Positions 6,822-14,435 of a stretch of 15,253 nucleotides of DNA are shown piece after piece. The DNA is from an uncultured Alphaproteobacteria bacterium (lineage in GTDB: Bacteria; Pseudomonadota; Alphaproteobacteria; TMED127). The stretch spans positions 1 to 15,253 of the forward strand of contig CACFLM010000016.1 of the NCBI GenBank assembly GCA_902567145.1, written 5' to 3'. The notes under the pieces were generated by a model. That model did no database searches, was not told the origin of the DNA, and saw nothing but the letters and a program-made list of their open reading frames with translations. Position 1 is the stretch's first letter, and every line of letters starts with the position of its first letter. The translations under genes and the position numbers were made by a program.

Positions 6822-8102
6822 GTGTCTAACAACAAAATAAAGATAGCAATTGCAGGCATAGGAACTGTAGGTAAAGGTCTTTTAGACCTTCTTTTAAAAT
6901 ATAAAAATAAAGAAACAGAAATAGAAATTTCTGCAATTGCCAGTAGAAGAAAACATAAATATAAAAATAACATATTTAAAAATACTTTATTTTTCAATGA
7001 TGCTGATAAACTTCTAAGTTTTGATGATTATGACATTTTGGTAGAGTTAATTGGGGGTGAGGAGGGTGTATCAAAGAGAATTGTTTTTGATTCACTTAAA
7101 AAGAAAAAAAATGTTGTTACTGCTAATAAAGCATTAGTCTCCAAATATTGGAAAGAATTACATGCCCTGATGAAAAGAAATAATTGTATTTTAAAATATG
7201 AAGCTGCTGTCGCCGGAGGTATACCTATAATTAAAGTAATTGACGAGTTTTTACTCTCAAATAGAATAAAAAAAATATATGGTATACTTAATGGTACTTC
7301 TAATTATATTTTAAGTAATATGCTGGCATATGATGAAAGCTTCAAGAAAATACTAAATGAAGCTCAGAGACTTGGTTACGCAGAATCAGATCCTTCATTT
7401 GATATTGATGGAACAGATACTGCTCATAAATTATCGATACTCTCATCATTAGCTTTTAGTTATGAAAACAAAACCTATAAAATTCAAAATGAGGGAATAC
7501 AAAACGTCGAACTAGAAGATTTAAAGATTGCTGATTCTTTAGGTTATAAAGTAAAACTTCTAGGTTTAACAGAGGTTGAAACAAAATACGTCAAAAATTT
7601 TGTTTATCCATGTTTATTACCGAAGAACTCATTCATAGCAAGAGTCGATGGAGTTTATAATGCTATTGTAGTTGAATCTGATTTCTGTAATAAGAGTTGT
7701 TTTATAGGAGAAGGGGCCGGGGCTTATCCAACTGCTACATCGGTTCTCAGTGACATAATAAGCTTATCTAATAATATATTTAATCAAAGAAAATTTAATT
7801 TTTTTATTAAACTTAAAGAAGTTTCATTAGAATCAAGATTTGGGAGTTACTATTTAAGATTTACAACAGATGATAGATCAGGTGTTATTTCTGGTATTGC
7901 CAATCAATTCAAAAAATACAACATCTCCATGAAATCTATGCTGCAAAAAGAATCTCGTTCAAATAACTCCAAAAATGCAACTATTGTTATAACAACTCAC
8001 AGTTGTTTAGAAAAAAATATGATGCAAGCACTAAATAGAATTAACAGACTTAATTTCATTAGGAATAAAACAGTTTATTTAAGAATTGAAGATTTTAAAT
8101 AA
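6822..8102 (+). CDS. hom: Homoserine dehydrogenase
   Basis: This enzyme reduces aspartate semialdehyde to homoserine for threonine and methionine synthesis. Its 426 residues fit the monofunctional type with a regulatory domain. The dinucleotide motif GIGTVG is at residues 12-17. VVTANKALV and AAVAGGIPIIK follow, then the catalytic-domain signature GILNGTSNYILSNM and YAESDPSFDIDGTDTAHK. An ACT domain fills about residues 345-425 (YLRFTTDDRSGVISGIANQF), suggesting allosteric feedback, usually by threonine. The start is GTG at 6822, 3 bases after the preceding stop, with no strong Shine-Dalgarno sequence. Its 3' end overlaps the convergent phosphofructokinase by 8 bases. Confidence 0.95.
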   Translation: MSNNKIKIAIAGIGTVGKGLLDLLLKYKNKETEIEISAIASRRKHKYKNNIFKNTLFFNDADKLLSFDDYDILVELIGGEEGVSKRIVFDSLKKKKNVVTANKALVSKYWKELHALMKRNNCILKYEAAVAGGIPIIKVIDEFLLSNRIKKIYGILNGTSNYILSNMLAYDESFKKILNEAQRLGYAESDPSFDIDGTDTAHKLSILSSLAFSYENKTYKIQNEGIQNVELEDLKIADSLGYKVKLLGLTEVETKYVKNFVYPCLLPKNSFIARVDGVYNAIVVESDFCNKSCFIGEGAGAYPTATSVLSDIISLSNNIFNQRKFNFFIKLKEVSLESRFGSYYLRFTTDDRSGVISGIANQFKKYNISMKSMLQKESRSNNSKNATIVITTHSCLEKNMMQALNRINRLNFIRNKTVYLRIEDFK

Positions 8103-9288
8103 TAGATGATGTATTTGGAAAATTTCTTCCGATCAATGGTTTGCAATAATTAACAAATCTATTTGTGACATTAAATTTTTTTTTATCATAGAATGATGAA
8201 TGCATAATCTTAGTTTTTCCTGCAATATCATCCAATTTATTTATCACAAATTTAACTCTGTATTTTTTTGTATAAGTTTTTCTTTCTTCTATTCCAATTG
8301 AAAATGATTTTTTAAATCTTTTAGAAAATTTTACCGCCGCACAACCTATATCAAAAGCCTCTTTTTGATCAACCTCCGATGCTAAGCCCAAGAAGCTGCG
8401 CTGAGAATACCCTAAAGTATCTGACCTTACTCTTGTGATTTTAAGTGAGGTTTTAACTTTATTTGCAAGATAATCACCAAGTATTCCAGAACCTGATAGT
8501 TGTATATTCCCGTGAGCATCATACTCGTTAGAGCTTTTTATGGTTTCAGTAAAGAGTTTTTTTTTATTATTTTGAATACCCTCAGATGCAGCTATTATAC
8601 AACGACCATATTTATTATAGATTATCTTAATATTATTTATAAAAGTTTCTAGATTGAATGGAAACTCTGGAATATATACAAGATGGGGACCATCGGATGT
8701 TTTATTTCTTAGTAAAGAGGAAGAAGCAGTCAAAAAACCAGCGTGTCTTCCCATTACAATTCCAATATAAACACCTGGAAGTGACTTAATATCAAAATTA
8801 ATTCCTGAAAATAATTGAGCAACATATTTTGCAGCAGAACCAAAACCTGGAGTATGATCGTTAAGAACTAAATCATTATCGATAGTTTTTGGCACATGAA
8901 TACATTGAAGGTTATAATTCATTTCTAGAGCATATTTTGAAATAATTCTTAGACTATCGGATGAATCATTTCCTCCGATATAATAAAATTTACTAATATT
9001 CTTTTTTTTAAGCATACGATAGATGTCTCTGCAATAATTTACATCTGGTTTATCTCTTGTAGAGCCCAGAGCAGCACCAGGTGTGTTTCTAATTAGTTGA
9101 AGGTTTCTATTTGAAACTTTATTTAACGTTCTAAACTTATTATTTACTATTCCATTGACTCCGTTAATTGATCCATAAATTTTTGTGTTATTTTTCTTTT
9201 CGCTAATAATTATTCCTACTAACGATTGATTTATAACATTAGTTGGTCCCCCACCTTGGGCTATTAATATATTATTATTATTGAACAT
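8095..9288 (-). CDS. 6-phosphofructokinase, probably PPi-dependent
   Basis: The 397-residue protein interconverts fructose 6-phosphate and fructose 1,6-bisphosphate. It has the family's N-terminal QGGGPTNVINQS, GGNDS at 105-109, PKTIDND at 133-139 with the catalytic Asp137, HTPGFGSAAKYVA and MGRHAGFL. In ATP enzymes the corresponding sites read GGDGS and PGTIDND. Asp108 and Lys134 are the two replacements that mark PPi users, so the reaction is probably reversible and works in both glycolysis and gluconeogenesis. Asn107 replaces the metal-linked Asp of E. coli PfkA; I recall GGNDS from other PPi-type relatives. I chose the ATG at 9288 because homology begins there; the frame stays open to 9354 but would overlap recJ. 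It stands between hom and recJ, where glpX is common in alphaproteobacteria. Confidence 0.9.
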   Translation of the reverse strand: MFNNNNILIAQGGGPTNVINQSLVGIIISEKKNNTKIYGSINGVNGIVNNKFRTLNKVSNRNLQLIRNTPGAALGSTRDKPDVNYCRDIYRMLKKKNISKFYYIGGNDSSDSLRIISKYALEMNYNLQCIHVPKTIDNDLVLNDHTPGFGSAAKYVAQLFSGINFDIKSLPGVYIGIVMGRHAGFLTASSSLLRNKTSDGPHLVYIPEFPFNLETFINNIKIIYNKYGRCIIAASEGIQNNKKKLFTETIKSSNEYDAHGNIQLSGSGILGDYLANKVKTSLKITRVRSDTLGYSQRSFLGLASEVDQKEAFDIGCAAVKFSKRFKKSFSIGIEERKTYTKKYRVKFVINKLDDIAGKTKIMHSSFYDKKKFNVTNRFVNYCKPLIGRNFPNTSSII

Positions 9289-9293
9289 AAAAC

Positions 9294-9300
9294 TATGATA
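9294..9300. promoter_or_regulatory. Putative shared bidirectional -10 box (phosphofructokinase / recJ)
   Basis: Only 22 bp (9289-9310) separate the two divergent start codons. The single heptamer TATGATA at 9294-9300 reads TATGAT toward recJ (ends 11 nt before its ATG) and TATCATA on the other strand toward the phosphofructokinase (TATCAT ends 6 nt before its ATG). Both are acceptable -10 hexamers with the key A2 and T6. Any -35 would lie within the opposite coding region; I see no good match. Confidence 0.45.
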
Positions 9301-9310
9301 AATTTTTACT

Positions 9311-11080
9311 ATGATATCAGAGGATAATTTAATTGATGCGAGGAAAAAAAACAATACGGAAAATAATAATCGCTCAATTAAAGGATATTATTGGCTTGAA
9401 AATGAAGTAAAAGAATCTGAAGTTTCTAATTTACAAGATCAATTAAACTTAGATTTATATATAGCAAAGCTTGCTGCTTCTAGAGGCGTAAAAATTTCAA
9501 ATTTCTTAAATTACACCCAGCCTAAAATTAAAAAATCATTACCGGATCCATTAGTATTAGATGATATGCAAAAAGCAACTTCTAAAATTATTCACTATAT
9601 AAAAGAAAAAAAAAAAATTGGTATATTGGGTGATTATGATGTTGATGGTTCAAGTGCCACCTCGTTGTTATGTAACTTTTTTAATGATATTGGTGCTTCT
9701 TATGAATTTTATATTCCTGATAGAATAAAAGAAGGTTATGGGCCAAATATAAATGCCTTTAAAAACTTAAAAAAAAAAGGTTGCAGTCTTATTATTACTC
9801 TAGATTGCGGAACAACAGCAAATGAATCCATTGATTTAATTGTAAAAGAGGATGTTGAGATAATTGTAGTTGACCATCATTTAGAATCAGGTATTTTGCC
9901 TAATGCATTCGCAATTATAAATCCTCAAAAAAAAAGGGACTCTTCTAAATTATATAATTTATGCGCAACTGGTGTTGTTTTTTTCTTGGTTGTTTCTTTA
10001 AATAGAGAGCTTAAAAAACTAAATTACTATAACTCATCTTCCCCAAATCTAATTAAGTATTTGGATCTTGTTGCATTAGCAACAGTTTGTGATTTAGTGA
10101 AATTAGATGAAATTAATAGAGCTTTTGTAAAACAAGGAGTAAAGATAATTAATCAGACAACAAATATTGGTTTGAATTCGCTAGTTGAAGAATCATCTGT
10201 AAACCAGTCTATTAATGAATATCACTTAGGATTCATTTTAGGCCCTAGGATAAACGCTGGTGGACGTGTAGGGGATTCTAAAATAGGAGTTAATTTACTG
10301 ACTTCAAAAGAGAAGAGTATATCAAATGTTTTGTCAAAAAAGCTCTGTGATTTTAATAATCTTAGAAAAAATATTGAAAGGAAAGTCGAAAGTGAGGCCT
10401 TGATTCAGGTTGATAAAGATAGTGATGATATTATTTGTGTAAATAAGGAATCTTGGCATCCTGGTGTTTTAGGAATTGTTGCTTCAAGGTTAACAGAAAA
10501 GTATATGCGCCCATCAATTGTAATCTCTGAAGAGTCAGAAACATGTTCCGCATCATGTAGATCAGTTAAGAGTTTTGATATGGGAAAATTAATTTTTGAT
10601 TCTATTAAAAATGGAATGTTAATTTCTGGTGGAGGTCACAAAATGGCAGGTGGGTTTACAATTAGGAAATCTAAAATTTTAGATTTTAAAACTTTTCTTA
10701 AAAATAAGTATAAACAAAATAGAAAAGATTTAGAAAAAAACTATGATTCAGAATTAAAGATTCCATTAATAGATAATGAACTATATAAAAAGGTGAATGA
10801 ATTTTCTCCATTTGGAATTGGGAATCCAAAACCTAAATTTATTATAAAAGATTGCTTCATCAGATTTCCAAGAGTTGTTGGAGAAAAACATCTTTCTTTA
10901 TATCTCGAAGATCAATATTCCAATAGAATAAAAGCAATAGCTTTTAATTCTTTGGGTAGTAAATTGGGAAAGATATTACAAAGTGAGGGTCAAATTAATA
11001 CAGTAGTGGTTAGTTTAATTTTAAACAGTTGGGGAGGGGAAGAAAACGCAGAGCTGGTTATAGAAGATATATTTATTTAA
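9311..11080 (+). CDS. recJ: Single-stranded-DNA-specific 5'-3' exonuclease RecJ
   Basis: RecJ degrades single-stranded DNA 5' to 3' in recombination and mismatch or base-excision repair. The 589-residue protein has the DHH phosphoesterase motifs GDYDVDGSSAT (from residue 107), LDCGTT (164-169) and VVDHH (186-190). The DHHA1 motif SGGGHKMAGGF follows later, then a C-terminal OB-type domain around FSPFGIGNPKPKF. All metal-binding Asp/His motifs appear intact, so it should be active. The start is ATG 9311, the only in-frame ATG before the conserved region; no Shine-Dalgarno sequence is seen. A 12-A tract at 9606-9617 lies just before the first catalytic motif. The TAA overlaps the stop of the next, convergent gene by 4 bases. 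Confidence 0.96.
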   Translation: MISEDNLIDARKKNNTENNNRSIKGYYWLENEVKESEVSNLQDQLNLDLYIAKLAASRGVKISNFLNYTQPKIKKSLPDPLVLDDMQKATSKIIHYIKEKKKIGILGDYDVDGSSATSLLCNFFNDIGASYEFYIPDRIKEGYGPNINAFKNLKKKGCSLIITLDCGTTANESIDLIVKEDVEIIVVDHHLESGILPNAFAIINPQKKRDSSKLYNLCATGVVFFLVVSLNRELKKLNYYNSSSPNLIKYLDLVALATVCDLVKLDEINRAFVKQGVKIINQTTNIGLNSLVEESSVNQSINEYHLGFILGPRINAGGRVGDSKIGVNLLTSKEKSISNVLSKKLCDFNNLRKNIERKVESEALIQVDKDSDDIICVNKESWHPGVLGIVASRLTEKYMRPSIVISEESETCSASCRSVKSFDMGKLIFDSIKNGMLISGGGHKMAGGFTIRKSKILDFKTFLKNKYKQNRKDLEKNYDSELKIPLIDNELYKKVNEFSPFGIGNPKPKFIIKDCFIRFPRVVGEKHLSLYLEDQYSNRIKAIAFNSLGSKLGKILQSEGQINTVVVSLILNSWGGEENAELVIEDIFI

Positions 11081-11424
11081 TCAACTATCCTCATCTGAGA
11101 ATAATATATTCTACAATCTTTGCCATCTGTAGATATCAAGCAATTTAGATATTCCGAAAGTCTTGCGTTAGAGCATCCTGCTTCTTTATAAATTGGAATG
11201 CCTTGAAAATTTTGTTCAAAATGTAACTTAAACCTTTCAAGTTCAGAACTTTTAATAGTTGGAGTGTTTTTAAATTTATCCTTTATTTTACTAATTGCTT
11301 GCTCGTACGGAAAAATTATTTCGTATCCCCTAAGATTGCAAAGATTATTATTAGCTTCTTTGCCAGATACAGTTGTGGGCGAAGAAAAAATTAGTAGTAA
11401 ATATATAAAAATTAAATATCTCAT
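11077..11424 (-). CDS. Small secreted protein of unknown function
   Basis: I do not recognise this 115-residue protein. Residues 1-20 form a typical signal peptide (MRYLIFIYLLLIFSS) with a likely cut near VSG-KE at about 21, so export to the periplasm or beyond is expected. The mature part of about 94 residues has four cysteines (29, 84, 95, 104), which could form two disulfides, and is mostly polar and helical in character. It is a convergent neighbour of recJ with a 4-base stop overlap and has no other gene in its transcript. Real coding is supported by the signal peptide, the start position in a non-coding gap and the fit to the recJ end. No function is proposed. Confidence 0.7.
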   Translation of the reverse strand: MRYLIFIYLLLIFSSPTTVSGKEANNNLCNLRGYEIIFPYEQAISKIKDKFKNTPTIKSSELERFKLHFEQNFQGIPIYKEAGCSNARLSEYLNCLISTDGKDCRIYYSQMRIVD

Positions 11425-11495
11425 AACAAATTAATTTACTTATAAATTAAAAAGATTATATATATAGTCATATTATTATTTTGCAAGTCTTTAAT

Positions 11496-11571
11496 GTCCC
11501 CTTCGTCTAGTGGTTTAGGACACCGCCCTTTCACGGCGGCAACACGGGTTCGAATCCCGTAGGGGACGCCA
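11496..11571 (+). tRNA. tRNA-Glu (anticodon TTC)
   Basis: The cloverleaf is complete. Acceptor GTCCCCT 11496-11502 pairs with AGGGGAC 11561-11567, the discriminator is G11568, and CCA is encoded at 11569-11571. The anticodon stem CCGCC/GGCGG encloses CTTTCAC, with TTC at 11530-11532. The T-loop is TTCGAAT. It stands alone between two minus-strand genes. Candidate -10 boxes TATAGT (11463-11468) and TATTAT (11471-11476) lie upstream without a clear -35. No hairpin terminator follows before the tonB stop at 11594. Confidence 0.97.
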
Positions 11572-11593
11572 ACATCTGGTTTAAATAATATAG

Positions 11594-12316
11594 CTAATTG
11601 GTTAGAACAAATTTAACTGGAATGTCTACAATATCATCAACGAATTTATTTCCCATCTTGGCAGGTGTGAATTTCCATTTTTTTAGCGTTTCTAGGCTAG
11701 CATTATCGAGTACTTTAAAACCACTTGACTCTAATACTTTTATTTCTGAAACATTTCCTTCTCTGTCAATTTCAGCTTGAATTAATACTCTACCTTCCCA
11801 TCCTTTTTTTCTAGCAATCAAGGGATAAAGTGGATGTGGATTTTTAGAAGAACCAATTTTATAAGTTGCACTTGATTCAAAAGTGCTTTTGGTGTTCTGA
11901 TTTTCTGAAAAATTTTTGATTTTATAGTTGAAAGGCTTTTTAGTGTTATCAAGACTATTGAAGAACTTATTTTCTAAAAAAGAATTATCAAAATTTTTTT
12001 TTTCAATATTATTTGATGTTAAATTTTCTTGTGAAACTTTATAAGATTCATGTTCATTTTTTTTTTTTTCGACTGAAGAAACTAAATTGTTCTGTACATT
12101 GGTTTTATCTTTTACATCTTTGGTTTTTTTAATGGCTTCCTGAATATTTGTTTTTTTCTTTTCAACATTATTAGTTTCTGTCGATGATAAAAAAATAATT
12201 TCGGTCATTGAGGTTTCACTTTTCTTGAATTCCTTTCCTTCCATTAAGAAAATTGAAATTACAAGTATATGAAACCCAAATGAAATAATTAAACTTTTCA
12301 AAAAAGTAATATTCAT
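11594..12316 (-). CDS. tonB: TonB energy-transducing protein
   Basis: TonB spans the periplasm and passes proton-motive energy from ExbB/ExbD to outer-membrane receptors. The 240-residue protein has one N-terminal membrane segment (about residues 7-25). Within it, Ser12 and His16 reproduce the S-x3-H motif required in E. coli TonB. A lysine/asparagine-rich linker follows in place of the usual proline-rich one. The C-terminal TonB domain (about 160-238) has YPLIARKKGWEGRVLIQAEID, VSEIKVLESSG and LKKWKFTP. It starts 1 base after the receptor stop, so both are translated from the same riboswitch-controlled message. This suggests a TonB dedicated to this receptor. The linker DNA contains A-runs of 13 and 10 on the coding strand. 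No exbB/exbD are in the window. Confidence 0.93.
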   Translation of the reverse strand: MNITFLKSLIISFGFHILVISIFLMEGKEFKKSETSMTEIIFLSSTETNNVEKKKTNIQEAIKKTKDVKDKTNVQNNLVSSVEKKKNEHESYKVSQENLTSNNIEKKNFDNSFLENKFFNSLDNTKKPFNYKIKNFSENQNTKSTFESSATYKIGSSKNPHPLYPLIARKKGWEGRVLIQAEIDREGNVSEIKVLESSGFKVLDNASLETLKKWKFTPAKMGNKFVDDIVDIPVKFVLTN

Positions 12317-12317
12317 T

Positions 12318-14303
12318 TTAAAATTCCTTAGAAATTTTAAACAATGTATTAAACCCTGGTAATGGGTAATAAGACGCTACTCCATACGTTCCACTTCCTG
12401 AACCAACGGCATAATTATAATAAATTTTATCTTGTAAGTTATTTAGAGCTAATGAGGTTTTAAAACCTTTGTAATTTCCTACAAATCCAATATTTAAAGT
12501 ATGGTAACCTTTTGCTGCAATTTGAAAATTTCTAAAGTCATTTAACATTTTTGAATTAGATTGATAGTAAAAATTAAAATAAGTTGATAGGTTATCTAAA
12601 GGTGAATAGTTAATTTGAAAAGAATCAACGTAAGCAGGAACGCCTGGTAGATCATTTCCGTTCCTATCACCCCCGCGAAATTTTGATTGAGTAAGTGTAA
12701 AACTATTTTCTACGCTTATTGTTTTTGTTAAATCATATTTAAAACTATTTTCAATACCATACCTTTTTGTTGGTGCTAAATTTCTGTTGGCAAATGAATT
12801 GTCAGTAGTAGAGATTTCAGCACGTAATCTCATGTAATAAAAGGTTGTTGAAACATTCAGATTTTTAAAATTCAGTTTGTGACTAATTTCAAAATCATGA
12901 GATTTCTGTGGACCTAAATTAAAACTTACGTTGTTTAATCCAATTCTTTCATCTAAATTAGGATACCTAAAACTCCTTCCAATTTTTGTAGAAATAGTGT
13001 TGTCTTTATTGAGTAAGTATTCATAACCAAAATGATATGCAAACTGGGGGTTTGAAAAATTCTCTGAAGATTTATCAGTATACGTTCCACCGTAATAAGC
13101 CCCTGTTGTTACACTGTTGGAAGTTTTAAGCCAGTTGCCATGATATCTAGCCCCAATAGAAAAGTTATTTTGCTGATTCAATTTTATATTTGAGTTAAAA
13201 TAAAAAGCGGCTGTTTTATCAATCATTTTAAAATTCGTGTAATAATGCCTTCCATCAAGTTGCATTCTATCGGAGTAATAGTTAGCGTAAATAAGATCGA
13301 TTCCAACAATATTGTCTAACTCAATTTGATTAATATTATTTTGAAAAAGATATCTTGGGGAAATTTGATAATTATATATTTCTGTATCTGAAAACTCACC
13401 CAAATTACCCTGACTTTTGTCAAAGCTATAACTACCATCAATAATGATTTCGTGATCATTGATTGGTGAATAGCCAATTCCATAAAATGATTTATACCCA
13501 TTTCTTTGATTAAATTGAGTGGGTGTGCCAGTACCCCTTGGGTCTTCCCAGTAATCAGTTGTTAGCCTAATTCCCGGTAATTCAAGAAATTGATTGTGTG
13601 ATAAAACATTAATGTGATATGACAGGTTTTCACTTACTCCTTTAAATTCAATACTACCGTTTCTTTGATTAAGTGCATTATTTCTTCTAAAACCATCTGT
13701 CGATACGAAATTTGTATTTCCAGTGATTGAATATATGTCAGCTGTTTTTGTACCTGATAACGCACCTTCGAACTTACCAAATGATCCTACAATGAATTTG
13801 GTAAACAAAGAGTCTTTTTGATCAGGAAGGGTGTCAGTTATAATATTTACAGTCCCTGCAGACGAGTTATTTCCATAAAGAACTGAATTGTTGCCTTTAG
13901 TAATTTCTATTTTTTGAATACTGTCAATCGGTATAATTGATAGATCAACTAAGCTCATATCACCCAGTGTGAGTTTTTGACCATTTATTAGAATTGCTGT
14001 ATTGTCCCTAGCTGTGTCAGCAAAACCTCTGATATCAATTCTCGACCCTACACCAAACCCAGTACCATATATATCAAATTGTTTTTTTACACCAGGATAT
14101 TTTGTTATCAAATCAACAATCGATTCACTTGTTGAGTTTTGAATATCACTTTTAGTTATTGTATATGTTTCAGCACCATAGATTCCATCAACTTGTAGTT
14201 TACTAGATTGTACAATAATTTCATCTTCTGTTGTTTGAGCTTTTATTTCTTGATTAAGACTGGCAATAAATATTACTAAAGTTAAAAAAAGAGGTTTCCA
14301 CAT
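12318..14303 (-). CDS. btuB: TonB-dependent outer-membrane receptor, probably for cobalamin
   Basis: This 661-residue precursor begins with a signal peptide probably cut after KA at residue 22. A TonB box, EDEIIVQSS, lies at about 27-34. The plug domain (about 40-160) has SESIVDLITKYPGVK, RIDIRGF, ILINGQKL and VLYGNNSSAGTVNIIT. The rest has the alternating pattern of a 22-strand barrel and ends in the aromatic FKISKEF typical of outer-membrane proteins. Substrate assignment to vitamin B12 comes mainly from the cobalamin riboswitch directly upstream and from the BtuB-like size and plug; the sequence alone could also fit another chelate. AGGA at 14309-14312 gives a good ribosome binding site 5 nt before the ATG at 14303. 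tonB follows after 1 base. Confidence 0.9.
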   Translation of the reverse strand: MWKPLFLTLVIFIASLNQEIKAQTTEDEIIVQSSKLQVDGIYGAETYTITKSDIQNSTSESIVDLITKYPGVKKQFDIYGTGFGVGSRIDIRGFADTARDNTAILINGQKLTLGDMSLVDLSIIPIDSIQKIEITKGNNSVLYGNNSSAGTVNIITDTLPDQKDSLFTKFIVGSFGKFEGALSGTKTADIYSITGNTNFVSTDGFRRNNALNQRNGSIEFKGVSENLSYHINVLSHNQFLELPGIRLTTDYWEDPRGTGTPTQFNQRNGYKSFYGIGYSPINDHEIIIDGSYSFDKSQGNLGEFSDTEIYNYQISPRYLFQNNINQIELDNIVGIDLIYANYYSDRMQLDGRHYYTNFKMIDKTAAFYFNSNIKLNQQNNFSIGARYHGNWLKTSNSVTTGAYYGGTYTDKSSENFSNPQFAYHFGYEYLLNKDNTISTKIGRSFRYPNLDERIGLNNVSFNLGPQKSHDFEISHKLNFKNLNVSTTFYYMRLRAEISTTDNSFANRNLAPTKRYGIENSFKYDLTKTISVENSFTLTQSKFRGGDRNGNDLPGVPAYVDSFQINYSPLDNLSTYFNFYYQSNSKMLNDFRNFQIAAKGYHTLNIGFVGNYKGFKTSLALNNLQDKIYYNYAVGSGSGTYGVASYYPLPGFNTLFKISKEF

Positions 14304-14315
14304 ATTTTTCCTTTC

Positions 14316-14331
14316 TCAGATTTGCATCTGA
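14316..14331 (-). promoter_or_regulatory. GCAA-tetraloop hairpin next to the btuB ribosome binding site
   Basis: On the minus strand TCAGAT and ATCTGA form a perfect 6-bp stem closed by the GNRA loop GCAA. The hairpin ends 3 nt before the AGGA Shine-Dalgarno sequence. It is a candidate part of the riboswitch expression platform, or a fixed stem that keeps the ribosome site exposed. Base pairing is seen directly; function is inferred. Confidence 0.45.
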
Positions 14332-14358
14332 AAATAATTAAAATAAGTGAGATAAATG

Positions 14359-14394
14359 AATCCCACCATGGTTAACACGTCACCACGATGGATT
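14359..14394 (-). promoter_or_regulatory. Leader hairpin in the btuB 5' UTR
   Basis: AATCC plus ATCGTGG pairs with CCATGGTGGGATT to give about 12 bp (two G-T wobbles, one bulged G) around an 11-nt loop. No U-run follows, so it is not an intrinsic terminator. It lies between the aptamer and the ribosome binding site and is probably part of the switch. Confidence 0.5.
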
Positions 14395-14400
14395 TTCCAC

Positions 14401-14426
14401 ATCAGAAGACCTACCCGTAGTCTGAT
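14401..14426 (-). promoter_or_regulatory. Hairpin directly after the cobalamin aptamer
   Basis: ATCAGA and TCTGAT close a 26-nt hairpin, with an inner CTAC/GTAG pairing as one option and AGAC/GTCT as the alternative. Its place a few bases 3' of the B12 box is where many cobalamin riboswitches carry the P13 stem, whose loop kisses L5. Assignment as P13 is inferred from position only. Confidence 0.45.
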
Positions 14427-14435
14427 TGAATGACG

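Noticed and set aside
6815..6997. Minus-strand 60-residue frame that looks like a membrane protein
   Set aside because: It is the antisense of the AT-rich start of hom; the hydrophobic look comes from reading A-rich lysine/asparagine codons backwards.
9289..9354. N-terminal extension of the phosphofructokinase to a start at 9354
   Set aside because: The 22 added residues have no family similarity and would overlap the recJ start; homology begins at the ATG at 9288.
11572..11593. Terminator after tRNA-Glu
   Set aside because: The 22 bases contain no stem and no T-run.
11598..11780. Plus-strand frame opposite the tonB C-terminal domain
   Set aside because: Antisense to the conserved TonB domain, with no ribosome site and no family signature.
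14359..14394. Intrinsic terminator upstream of btuB
   Set aside because: The hairpin is strong, but the following minus-strand bases are mixed and lack a U-run, so termination is unlikely.
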